DNA of 48,626 bases from Naasia sp. Its GTDB lineage: Bacteria; Actinomycetota; Actinomycetes; Actinomycetales; Microbacteriaceae. The stretch covers positions 1 to 48,626 of the forward strand of contig NZ_JAODMK010000042.1 of NCBI RefSeq assembly GCF_025465545.1. Direction: 5' to 3'. Under the pieces are notes generated by a model. The model worked only from the letters and a program-made list of their open reading frames with translations, searched no databases and was not told the origin of the DNA. Both the position numbers and the translations under genes were made by a program. Shown piece after piece: positions 1 through 7,443 of this stretch. Positions within the stretch are counted from its first letter, which is position 1. The number at the start of each line of letters is the position of its first letter.

Positions 1-94
1 CAGCGATCGCGTAGCCCCGGCGGGCGAGCTCCGCGGCGGCCGCTCTGCCGATGCCGCCCGCCGCTCCCGTGACCAGGATCGACTGCGTCGTCAT
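1..94 (-). CDS. Short-chain dehydrogenase/reductase, N-terminal fragment cut by the window edge
   Basis: Only the first 31 codons are present, because the gene runs off the left edge. They encode a beta strand followed by TGAAGGIG, the glycine-rich NAD(P)-binding motif of classical SDR enzymes, starting about residue 9. The ATG at 94 is preceded by a GGAG-like ribosome binding site. The gene lies 72 bases downstream of the FGGY kinase on the same strand and is probably the last gene of the LacI-headed sugar operon. There it could oxidise or reduce a sugar, a polyol or the aldehyde released by the aldolase. The family is certain; the substrate cannot be told from this fragment. Confidence 0.85.
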   Translation of the reverse strand, partial: MTTQSILVTGAAGGIGRAAAAELARRGYAIA

Positions 95-166
95 AGCGCT
101 CCGCTCGTGCCTGAACGACGCGGCATCGCCTGCCGCTTGTCGTTATCCGGTGCTGTGCTCATATCA

Positions 167-1582
167 TCACAGGCCCCGCGCGAACTGCTGCCGGAGCGCC
201 TCGAGGAACACCTGGTAGCGGTCCTCCAGGGGGCCGACAAGCGCTGAGTCCGGGTCGACGGTGACCCGCGTTCCGCCGAATCGCTGGGCCAGCACCGCGA
301 GCGGCCCACCGCCCATTCCCGATGCGGCGAGCGCCGCGGCTCCGAGGGCGCTGCCGGCTCCCGCAGAGACGATCACGGGTCTGCCGAGAGCGGATGCACG
401 GATCCGATTCCAGAGCCCGCTCGCCGCAGCGCCACCGGCCAGATGATGCCGCTGCCGGTCCACGCCGAGCGCCGACAGCTGCTCGAGCCCGAAGCGCTCC
501 ACGAAGGCCACGCCCTCGTACACCGTCCGGAAGCGGGCGATCGGAGTCCCCGGCTCGCGCTCCCTGCCGTCGACGCCCCGGAAGAACCCCTCGAACGTCG
601 TCGAGACCACGGGGAAGCGCTCGCCGGTTCTGGGCAGCGGATAGGAGACGACGTCGGCCGGCCCGAATGCCTCGATCTCCGGCGTGCGGAGGGCTGGGTC
701 CTCCCCCGCGGTGGACCCGACGCGGAGAGCGCCGGCGCCGGTGTTGGAGGCGCCCCCAGGCCAGAAGAGGCCTTCGGGACTGACGTGCGAATAGACCCCG
801 CGCGCGCCGTCGACGATGTCGACCCGCGACACCGCCTTGAGCACCAGCGTCGTGCCGAGCACCCCCACGGTGTCGCCCGGCATGACCGCCCCCGTTGCGA
901 TCTGAGCCGTCGAACCGTCTGTCATGCCGGAGACGATGGCGACGCCGTGGGACAGACCGAGTGCCGCCGGATCCGCCACCTCGCCGATCACCCTGCCCGG
1001 CCGGACGAGCTCCGGCATGCATTCCCGCGGAAGGGCGAGGGCAGCAAGCGCCCGGGAGTCCCAGGACCCGGCGACCGGGTCTATCCCGCTCTTCAGGGCG
1101 TGCGAGGTGTCGGACGGCAGCAGGCGGCCGGCGAACGCTGCGACTGCCACGTCGGGCGTGAAGACATACCGCGCCGCCGGCGACTCGGCATGCATCCACG
1201 CCGCCCGTGACAGGGCGCCGTACGGGCGCTCCCCGAGGCCCGCTTCCGCCAGCCGTCGCTGCTCCTGGTCTCCTCGCGGATCGTCGTACAGCACCGCATC
1301 GCCGAGCGGCCTTCCCCGACCGTCCACCGGCACGACGGTGCCCGAGGTGCCGGTGATGGACAGCGCGCGGATCTCCCCTGCCCTTCCCCGGAGATCGGCC
1401 GCGACCGCGCTCACCGCCTGGAGCGCAAGCTCGCCGTGCCGCGCGGGCTGCGTCCTGCGGCCTCCTGCGCTGCTGACGGGGAGGGGCAGGCCGAATTCGC
1501 TGACGGTCTCGCCCGTCTCTACGTCGACGGCCCGCACGCGGACATCCGAGGTGGCGAGATCGATTCCGAGAACGATGGTCAC
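167..1582 (-). CDS. FGGY-family carbohydrate kinase
   Basis: This 471-residue protein has the usual FGGY sugar kinase length. The N-terminal phosphate-binding strand is GIDLATSDVRV (about residues 6-16), ALSITGTSGTVVPVD follows near 95, and SGMTDGSTAQIATGA near 235 carries the likely catalytic Asp. GVLGTTLVLK and a Gly-rich C-terminal half complete the actin-like fold. It should phosphorylate a ketose or polyol with ATP in the cytoplasm. The GTG start overlaps the stop of the HAD gene (GTGA), so the two are translationally coupled. It is a different FGGY kinase from rhaB at 15629, which suggests a different substrate. The exact sugar cannot be assigned. Confidence 0.88.
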   Translation of the reverse strand: MTIVLGIDLATSDVRVRAVDVETGETVSEFGLPLPVSSAGGRRTQPARHGELALQAVSAVAADLRGRAGEIRALSITGTSGTVVPVDGRGRPLGDAVLYDDPRGDQEQRRLAEAGLGERPYGALSRAAWMHAESPAARYVFTPDVAVAAFAGRLLPSDTSHALKSGIDPVAGSWDSRALAALALPRECMPELVRPGRVIGEVADPAALGLSHGVAIVSGMTDGSTAQIATGAVMPGDTVGVLGTTLVLKAVSRVDIVDGARGVYSHVSPEGLFWPGGASNTGAGALRVGSTAGEDPALRTPEIEAFGPADVVSYPLPRTGERFPVVSTTFEGFFRGVDGREREPGTPIARFRTVYEGVAFVERFGLEQLSALGVDRQRHHLAGGAAASGLWNRIRASALGRPVIVSAGAGSALGAAALAASGMGGGPLAVLAQRFGGTRVTVDPDSALVGPLEDRYQVFLEALRQQFARGL

Positions 1583-2271
1583 GGGCGTGACCCGAACCGT
1601 TCGAACAATCGGGGCGCGAGGCCATCGAGCGTCCCCACGGCGAGATCCGCCTCGGCGAGCTGCTCATCGGTCGGCTCGTCCGGCGCCTCGCCGCGCAGCA
1701 CCCAGACGGTGCCGAGCCCGAGCTCGCGTGCAGGCCGGACATCCGTGTCCAGCCGGTTGCCGATGTGCACCGCCTCCTCCGGAGCGACTCCTGCTTGATC
1801 GAGGCACCAGGAGAAGAGTTCCGCCGACGGCTTCTCGTGGCCCACGAGCGCGGAGACGCCCCAGACGTCCACGTAGGGTGCCACTCCGTCGCGCTCCAGG
1901 GCCCGGATGACGCCCTCCTCCTGGTTCGCGAGGATCCCGAATCGCACGCTCCCGGCAAGCGACTGGAGGAAGGGCAGCACGTCCGGGTACATCGTGCCGG
2001 CGGGATGAACCCAGTGCCTCCTGGTCAGCTGGTGCAGTTCGCCGCGACGCGCGCGGTCACCGAGGAACTCTTCGGCCAGTGCGGCGCGCAGCGACCCTCC
2101 CTGGGCCGCCCGGGCGCGGTCGTAGAGGAGCCGGAACCGCCCTCGATCGACCGGGGGGAGGCCGTCGGCCGCGCGCAGCTCGTCGAGGGCTGTCAGTACC
2201 GCGCGGACGAAGTTGTCGTCGTCGTAGATGGGCCCGCCGACGTCGCAGAAGACCGCTCTGAGGCGCGCCAT
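1579..2271 (-). CDS. HAD-superfamily hydrolase
   Basis: This 230-residue protein has haloacid-dehalogenase architecture. Motif I is VFCDVGGPIYDD (residues 7-18), followed by a helical cap, and ILANQEEG, GHEKPSAELF and HIGNRLDTDVRPARELGLGTVWVLRG supply motifs II-IV. In motif I the acid/base Asp two residues after the nucleophile is Gly (DVG instead of DxD), as in some DVGGT-type HAD proteins. Its ATG overlaps the aldolase stop (ATGA). In a kinase/aldolase operon a sugar-phosphate phosphatase role is plausible, for instance clearing dead-end phosphates, but the substrate is unknown. Confidence 0.85.
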   Translation of the reverse strand: MARLRAVFCDVGGPIYDDDNFVRAVLTALDELRAADGLPPVDRGRFRLLYDRARAAQGGSLRAALAEEFLGDRARRGELHQLTRRHWVHPAGTMYPDVLPFLQSLAGSVRFGILANQEEGVIRALERDGVAPYVDVWGVSALVGHEKPSAELFSWCLDQAGVAPEEAVHIGNRLDTDVRPARELGLGTVWVLRGEAPDEPTDEQLAEADLAVGTLDGLAPRLFERFGSRP

Positions 2272-3053
2272 CACACCGTGCCGGCGAGGTTCCTGCGGCG
2301 CTCCGCCATGTCGGTCCGGTCGAAGTAGTGCGAGACCGCATCGCTTCCGAGACCCTGGATTCCGCCCACCGACAGCGCGTCCAACCGGACCCGGGCCCCC
2401 TTGACGGCCATCAGGGTGATCGCCTCGGCTGCGGCAGCACTTCCCGCGATCGCGACCATTCCGTGATTGCCGAGCATCACCGCGGACGGCAGCTCGCCCT
2501 TCACGTCGACGTAGCCACGGAGGCGCTCGAGGAACAGTCGACCCAGGGCGATCCCCGGCTCGGCGTATGGCACGAAGAGCGGCACGCCGATGACGAGAGC
2601 CTCGTCGGTATAGACCCACTCCTCGAAGGCTGTCGGCGCGTGAACGCTCGCCAGCAGTCCCACCACATGGGTCGGATGGGTGTGCGCGACGAACGCGCTC
2701 GACTGCACCGACTGCACCGACTGCACCGCGGCGTGCACCAGTGTCTCGATCGAACCGCGACGGCGGACGCCGGACCACTCCCCGGCGTCGAGCAGGGCCG
2801 TGAGATCCTCCTGCGTGCTGCGAGAGTCCTCCATGAGGTCGATCAGCGGCGCGACCTCGGTGACGACGAAGTCCTCGCGGGTGGTGCTGGCCAGATAGGC
2901 GCCGGACGCCTTGACCGCGATCCGCCCGTCGTCCAATCGCTGCGATGTGTTGCCCTCCGCGAGGATGACGAGATCCTTGGCGGGTTCGCCGAGCGAGAGC
3001 GAGAGGGCGAGAAGGTCCTCGCTGATGAGTTCTGGCTGCCAGGTGGTGGCCAT
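2271..3053 (-). CDS. Class II (zinc) aldolase/adducin-family protein
   Basis: This 260-residue protein belongs to the fuculose/rhamnulose-1-phosphate aldolase superfamily. Visible features are EGNTSQRL near the N terminus (the phosphate-binding NTS segment), FVAHTHPTHVVGL, whose HxH pair should bind zinc, and MLGNHGMV with a third histidine. Family members split ketose phosphates into dihydroxyacetone phosphate and an aldehyde. The ATG at 3053 has a good GGAAGG ribosome binding site. It lies 25 bases after the LacI gene and is coupled to the HAD gene. It is longer than FucA (about 215 residues) and resembles the aldolase half of RhaEW. The substrate is inferred only as a ketose 1-phosphate. 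Confidence 0.85.
   Translation of the reverse strand: MATTWQPELISEDLLALSLSLGEPAKDLVILAEGNTSQRLDDGRIAVKASGAYLASTTREDFVVTEVAPLIDLMEDSRSTQEDLTALLDAGEWSGVRRRGSIETLVHAAVQSVQSVQSSAFVAHTHPTHVVGLLASVHAPTAFEEWVYTDEALVIGVPLFVPYAEPGIALGRLFLERLRGYVDVKGELPSAVMLGNHGMVAIAGSAAAAEAITLMAVKGARVRLDALSVGGIQGLGSDAVSHYFDRTDMAERRRNLAGTV
2701..2727. repeat. Three tandem copies of a 9-base unit inside the aldolase gene
   Basis: GACTGCACC is repeated three times without a mismatch. On the coding strand it gives an in-frame Val-Gln-Ser triple just before the zinc-binding HTH segment. The unit is a multiple of three, so copy-number change would leave the frame intact. Confidence 0.9.
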
Positions 3054-3078
3054 GATCGTTCCTTCCGGGTTTGGCGGA

Positions 3079-4113
3079 TCAGGCGCGGGACACGCGGGGG
3101 GAGCGCCCCAGGCGGGGAGCCGCGCTCGACGAGCGCACGATGAGGGTGGGCTCGAGCAGCTCATGAGCATGCACGTGGGCGTCCCCGTGATCGATCTCGT
3201 CGAGGAGCAGGCGCACCGCACGTCTGCCGAGCACCTCGCGCGGCTGTCGCACCGTGGTCATGGGGACCGTCGCGGCCTCCGCCCACGAGTGGTCGTCGAA
3301 TCCGATGATCGTGACGTCCTCGGGCACGCGGATGCCGTGCCGTGCGAACTCCGCGAGGATCCCCAGCGCGATGTAGTCATTGGCGCACATGACGGCGGTC
3401 GGTAACCGGTCGCGCGTTCGCCCAGCCAGCGCGGCACCGACCATGCGGCCGTCCGCGATCCGCCATGAGTCGGTGATGAGGCGTTCTGCTCCTCTGCCTG
3501 CTGAGCTGAGGGCTTCGGCGAAGCCGTCGTAGCGGCGGTCGACCTGCACCGTCTTCCCGAGACTGCCGGCGAACGCGATGTGCTCGTGCCCGAGGGCTCC
3601 GAGGTGCTCTCCCGCGAGCCGGCCACCTGCCACGTCATCGGTCTTCACCCAGCACCGCTCGGACCTCTCCGAGACCCGGTCGACGAAGACCAGGGGGATC
3701 CCGCGCGCGTCGAGTCGGTCGAGCAGCGATTCGTCCTCGTGCACGGGGGTGATCATGATGCCGTGCACGCGCTGCTGCACGAGCACGTCGAGATTGTCCT
3801 GCTCACGGCCGGCATCCTCGCCGCTGTGCACCATGACCACGCCCACGCCCAGCGATTTCGCCTCCTCCTCCGCCCCGATGGCGACATCGACGAAGAAGGG
3901 GTTCGCCAGATCCGCGAGCGCGAGCCCGAGAGTGCGCTGACGGCCCGGGGGGAACTTGCGGGCGACCCGGCTCGGCGTGAAGCCGAGGTCCGCGATGACC
4001 CGGAGCACCCGCTCACGGGTGTCGACGGACACATAGCCTGGTCGATTCAGCACGTTGCTGACTGTGCCTGCGGATACGCCGGCGTGACGTGCGACGTCGT
4101 GGATCGTAGCCAC
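3079..4113 (-). CDS. LacI-family transcriptional regulator
   Basis: This 344-residue protein starts with a LacI helix-turn-helix, TIHDVARHAGVSAGTVSNVLNRP (residues 3-25), followed by a periplasmic-binding-protein-like sensor domain (LGLALADLANPFF to GFDDHSWAEAATVPMTTVRQP). The hinge reads ARKFPPGRQRTLGLA, unlike the common AxxLRxGxTxxIG hinge, so its operator may not be a standard one. The GTG start has a GGAGG site eight bases upstream. It heads the aldolase-HAD-kinase-SDR genes and lies just downstream of the ABC importer. It most likely represses both sets and responds to the imported sugar or its phosphate. Confidence 0.92.
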   Translation of the reverse strand: MATIHDVARHAGVSAGTVSNVLNRPGYVSVDTRERVLRVIADLGFTPSRVARKFPPGRQRTLGLALADLANPFFVDVAIGAEEEAKSLGVGVVMVHSGEDAGREQDNLDVLVQQRVHGIMITPVHEDESLLDRLDARGIPLVFVDRVSERSERCWVKTDDVAGGRLAGEHLGALGHEHIAFAGSLGKTVQVDRRYDGFAEALSSAGRGAERLITDSWRIADGRMVGAALAGRTRDRLPTAVMCANDYIALGILAEFARHGIRVPEDVTIIGFDDHSWAEAATVPMTTVRQPREVLGRRAVRLLLDEIDHGDAHVHAHELLEPTLIVRSSSAAPRLGRSPRVSRA

Positions 4114-4175
4114 CGGCGTTTCCTCCTCACTTGCTTGCGGTTCCGGGAGCCGCGCGCAGACGCACGGCAGGAGAA

Positions 4176-4203
4176 GGGCCCGCGCCGGAGAAGACGCGGG
4201 CCC
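4176..4203 (-). terminator. Hairpin terminator after the ABC binding-protein gene
   Basis: The arms GGGCCCGCG (4176-4184) and CGCGGGCCC (4195-4203) pair perfectly around a ten-base loop. On the minus strand the stem is followed by a short pyrimidine-rich run. It lies between the binding-protein stop and the LacI start, so it can end or attenuate transcription of the importer operon before the catabolic genes. Confidence 0.7.
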
Positions 4204-4223
4204 TCCTTTCCTCTAGAGCTGGG

Positions 4224-5294
4224 TCAGAACGAGAAGTCCCCGACGTTGCTCTTGTCGAAGACGAACAGCGGGCCGAGGACGACCTCCCCGTTCGCGCCGA
4301 CCGTGTAGTCGCCGAGCTTGCCCGCGGTGAACTTGTCACCCTCCTTGCCGGTGATGTCGCCCGCGATGAGCGCGTTCGCCGCGAAGGTGGCGAGGTAGCC
4401 CAGGTCCTCGGGGTTCCAGAGGCCGAACTGCTCGACGATGCCGCTGTCCACGTACTCCTTCATCTCGCTGGGGAGACCGAGGCCCGTGACCCAGACCTTG
4501 CCCTGGTACTCCGGGGTGTCGGACAGGTAGTGCGCGGCCTCCTTCACCGAGACGGTGTCGGGGGCGATGATCGCGGCGAGGTCCGGGATGCTCTGCATGA
4601 GCCCCTGGGCCTCCTGGTACGCCTTCTCGTCCTGGTCCTCACCGTAGGCGACCTTGGCGACCTTGATGTTCGGGTGGTCGGCCGCGAGCATCGCCTGCAT
4701 CGCCTCGACCCACGCGTTCAGGTTGGCCGCGTTCGCTCCACCGGAGAGGATCGCGATGGTGCCCTTGTCGCCGAGGTGCTTCGCAGTCATGTCCACGAGG
4801 CCCTTCGCGACGCCGTCGACGGTCGCCTGGTTGATGAAGACGTCGCGGCAGTCGGTGTCGGTGTCGAACGCGATGACCTTGATGCCCTGGGTGCGGGCCT
4901 GCTCGAGGTCGTTGCACACGGCGGTGGGGTCGTTGGCCGCGATGACGATCGCCTTCTGGCCGGTCTGGATGGCCGTCTGGATGAACGGCACCTGATCGGC
5001 CGAGCCGGTTGCGGTCGGTCCCTGCTCGGAGAAGGTGAGCCCGATCTCCTTGGCCGCTTCAGCAGCGCCCTTGTCCGACGCCTCGAAGTACTTGTTGCCC
5101 AGGCTCTTGGGGATGACGGTGACGCTGCCGCCGCCGCCGCCGCTGGTGCCTTCGCTCGCTCCGCTGGAGCCGCCGCTGGAGCCGCCGCTCGGGGTGCCGC
5201 CGGCACAGCCGGCGAGCAGCAGAGTCGCCGTGGCGAGGACCGCCGCCGAGGCGACGATTCCCCTTCGGGACGACTTGTTGAATGTGAACGTCAT
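4224..5294 (-). CDS. Sugar ABC transporter substrate-binding lipoprotein (RhaS-like)
   Basis: This 356-residue protein has a lipoprotein signal: a basic N terminus, a hydrophobic stretch and LLAGC with the lipidated Cys at residue 30. A Gly/Ser-rich linker (about 31-55) leads into a type I periplasmic-binding fold (VTVIPKSLGNKYFEASDKGA, VIAANDPTAVCNDLEQA, IAFDTDTDCRDVFI, IAILSGGANAANLNAWVEAM). The fold matches the RhaS/LsrB/RbsB group. The ATG at 5294 has an AAGGA site, and a much longer in-frame reading upstream is out of frame with the permease gene and rejected. It should be anchored on the outer face of the membrane and deliver sugar to the two permeases. Confidence 0.9.
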   Translation of the reverse strand: MTFTFNKSSRRGIVASAAVLATATLLLAGCAGGTPSGGSSGGSSGASEGTSGGGGGSVTVIPKSLGNKYFEASDKGAAEAAKEIGLTFSEQGPTATGSADQVPFIQTAIQTGQKAIVIAANDPTAVCNDLEQARTQGIKVIAFDTDTDCRDVFINQATVDGVAKGLVDMTAKHLGDKGTIAILSGGANAANLNAWVEAMQAMLAADHPNIKVAKVAYGEDQDEKAYQEAQGLMQSIPDLAAIIAPDTVSVKEAAHYLSDTPEYQGKVWVTGLGLPSEMKEYVDSGIVEQFGLWNPEDLGYLATFAANALIAGDITGKEGDKFTAGKLGDYTVGANGEVVLGPLFVFDKSNVGDFSF

Positions 5295-5359
5295 CGTTCT
5301 TCCTTTCCTGCAGTGGATTGCTGGTACGTGCTGGTGCTGAGATCGGTTCTTCTGTGTTG

Positions 5360-6418
5360 CTATGCGCCGACCGCGGGTGTCGCGGCGGCCTTTCCCCGTC
5401 GTCGCCGCGAGAGGAATCCCGCGACACTTGCCACGACGACGGAGAAGATGAGGGCAGCACCGGTGACGATGCTGATGGTGTCGGAGCCGATGCCGGCGAG
5501 CTGGAGCGTCTTGTTCAGCGCGGCGATCAGCAGACCGCCCGCGAGGGCGCCGAGCAGCGTGCCACGGCCACCCCAGATGGAGACGCCGCCGAGCACGATC
5601 GCGGTGACCACCTGCAGCTCGAAGCCCTGACCGTTCGTTCCGATGGCGTTGCTGTATTGGAGCGTGTAGTAGACGCCCGTCGCCCCCGCGACCACGCCGC
5701 TCATCACGAACAGGATCAGCCGGGTCCGGTTCACGCGGACCCCGGAGAACGCGGCGGCCTCCGGACTGAGCCCGATCGCGAACACGCCGCGGCCGAACGG
5801 CGTGAAGTGCAGCAGGATCCCGAACACGATCGCGAGCAGCACGATCGCGAGGGTCACGACCGGAACGGGCAGCCCGGGCAGGTTCGCCGACACCGGTCGG
5901 GTCAGCTCCTGCGGGAAGTCCGTGACGGCCGTCGTGCCCAGCAGACCGACAGCGATGCCGCGGAACAGCGCCAGGGTGCCGATCGTCACGGCGAGGCTCG
6001 GCAGGCCGACGATGGTGACCAGGACGCCGTTGAGGATGCCGACCACCGCACCCGCCACCACTCCCAGAACCGCCGCCACGGCGATCGGCACGCCGGCCTG
6101 GAAGCCGAGCCCGAAGATGGCGCTGGAGAAGCCGAGAGCGCTGCCGACGGAGAGGTCGATGTCGCCCGTGATCACGATGAGCGTGACCGGGAGCAGCATG
6201 AGCAGCACCGGCGCCGAGTTCAGGATCATCGTGGAGTAGGTGTACGGCTGAGCGAAGAACGGGACCACTGCGGTGCCGATCGCCAGCAGCAGGATGACGG
6301 CGAGGATGATCGCCGCCTCCGTGCGGAGGAGCCCCCGGCGCCACAGCGGTCTGCCGTGACGAAGGTAGCGAGCACCGCCTGTCTCGGCGATGGTTCCTGC
6401 GCTGGTCGCCGCGCTCAT
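5360..6418 (-). CDS. Sugar ABC transporter permease (RbsC/RhaP-RhaQ family)
   Basis: This 352-residue protein has about ten hydrophobic segments. It carries the RbsC-family signature ITGDIDLSVGSALGF near residue 90 and the LPSLAVTIGTLALFRGIAVG segment. ALGLSPEAAAFSGV-like residues in the cytoplasmic loop (GLSPEAAAFSGVRVNRTR) contact the ATPase. The start overlaps the stop of the next permease (ATGA). Together with the 6415-7443 permease it should form a heterodimeric channel, as in the rhizobial RhaPQ and the LsrCD systems. Confidence 0.92.
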   Translation of the reverse strand: MSAATSAGTIAETGGARYLRHGRPLWRRGLLRTEAAIILAVILLLAIGTAVVPFFAQPYTYSTMILNSAPVLLMLLPVTLIVITGDIDLSVGSALGFSSAIFGLGFQAGVPIAVAAVLGVVAGAVVGILNGVLVTIVGLPSLAVTIGTLALFRGIAVGLLGTTAVTDFPQELTRPVSANLPGLPVPVVTLAIVLLAIVFGILLHFTPFGRGVFAIGLSPEAAAFSGVRVNRTRLILFVMSGVVAGATGVYYTLQYSNAIGTNGQGFELQVVTAIVLGGVSIWGGRGTLLGALAGGLLIAALNKTLQLAGIGSDTISIVTGAALIFSVVVASVAGFLSRRRRGKAAATPAVGA

Positions 6419-7443
6419 GATGTTCTCCCGGCTCTCTTGGCCCGTCTGGTGCGACTGAGGAACAGCACGCGATCCAGGAGGATGGCGCCGACGATGAAGA
6501 TGCCGACGATGGACTGCTGCCAGAGGCTGGGCACGCCGAGCACGGGCAGCGCACTGCTGATGGTGGCGAGGAAGAACGCGCCGATGGCCACTCCCCAGAT
6601 CGTGCCGGAGCCACCGATGATGGCCACGCCGCCCACGACCGCCGCCGCCACCGCCTCGAGCTCGTACCCGGTGCCCACCTGGGCGTCCCCCGTCGCGAAG
6701 ATGGCGAGGTAGACCAGACCGCCGAGTCCCGCGAGGGCACCGCTGGTCACGAAGGCGTACAGGGTGAGTCGCCGCTCGCTCAGGCCGAAGAGGGTGGCGG
6801 CCTCCGGATTGGACCCGAGCGCGTACAGGTCTCGACCCGCCCTGCGGCTGGTCATGAACCAGCCGACGACCAGCACGACGACGATCGCGACGAGCAGAAG
6901 CACCGGGATGGAGAGGATCTGCATGGTGCCGAACCGGCGGTACTCCGGCGGGAGCCAGCTGGAGCGGATGAAGTGCGGACCGATCCACAGGATCGCGATG
7001 CCGCGGTACGCGTACAGGGTGCCCAGGGTGATCACCAGCGAGGGCACCCGGAGGAAGGCGACGAGGAGTCCGTTGATCAGGCCGAGGAAGGCGCCGAGCG
7101 CGACCCCGGTGAGCACGACGAGGGGGATCGGAATGCCGGGCACGTTGGCGAACAGCCAGCCCGACAGGTAGGTCGACAGGCAGAGCACCGAGCCGACCGA
7201 GAGGTCGATGTTCCTCGTGATGATGACGATCGCCTCACCGATCGCGATCAGGATGAGGATGGTCGGCTGCCGCAGCAGTTCCCGCCATCCGCCGTCGCTG
7301 AACAGGAAGGTGGGCTGAATCGCCGTCGTCACGACGATGAGGACCACGATGAGAACGAGCAGCCCGACCTCGCGTGCTCGCGTGAGTCTGCCGAAGAAGG
7401 ATCGCCCCTTCTCGATGGGCGGCAGGGTGTGGGTCACGCTCAT
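6415..7443 (-). CDS. Sugar ABC transporter permease, second subunit
   Basis: This 342-residue protein is also of the RbsC family. It has multiple membrane segments, the signature ITRNIDLSVGSVLCL near residue 75, VPSLVITLGTLYAYRGIAI, and the coupling loop ALGSNPEAATLFGLSERR. It overlaps both neighbours by four bases (ATGA), so ATPase, this permease and the second permease are translated as one coupled unit. Two different permeases served by one double-domain ATPase is the layout of rhamnose (RhaSTPQ) and AI-2 (Lsr) importers. Confidence 0.92.
   Translation of the reverse strand: MSVTHTLPPIEKGRSFFGRLTRAREVGLLVLIVVLIVVTTAIQPTFLFSDGGWRELLRQPTILILIAIGEAIVIITRNIDLSVGSVLCLSTYLSGWLFANVPGIPIPLVVLTGVALGAFLGLINGLLVAFLRVPSLVITLGTLYAYRGIAILWIGPHFIRSSWLPPEYRRFGTMQILSIPVLLLVAIVVVLVVGWFMTSRRAGRDLYALGSNPEAATLFGLSERRLTLYAFVTSGALAGLGGLVYLAIFATGDAQVGTGYELEAVAAAVVGGVAIIGGSGTIWGVAIGAFFLATISSALPVLGVPSLWQQSIVGIFIVGAILLDRVLFLSRTRRAKRAGRTS

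Noticed and set aside
1594-1612. GAACCGTTCGAAC palindrome-like sequence as a LacI operator
   Set aside because: It lies in the 3' coding end of the HAD gene, not in a control region.
159-1958. Long minus-strand frame of 599 codons overlapping the FGGY kinase and HAD genes
   Set aside because: Arg/Gly/Ala-rich shadow typical of high G+C; both overlapped genes have clear family motifs.
4131-5630. Plus-strand frame of 499 codons antisense to the binding protein
   Set aside because: Low-complexity composition (Val, Asp, Arg, Gly, Leu) and no motifs; antisense shadow.
4224-6740. 838-codon reading through the binding protein and permease region
   Set aside because: Only the last 356 codons are homologous to a binding protein, with a lipoprotein signal at the chosen ATG; the rest is a wrong-frame shadow of the permease.
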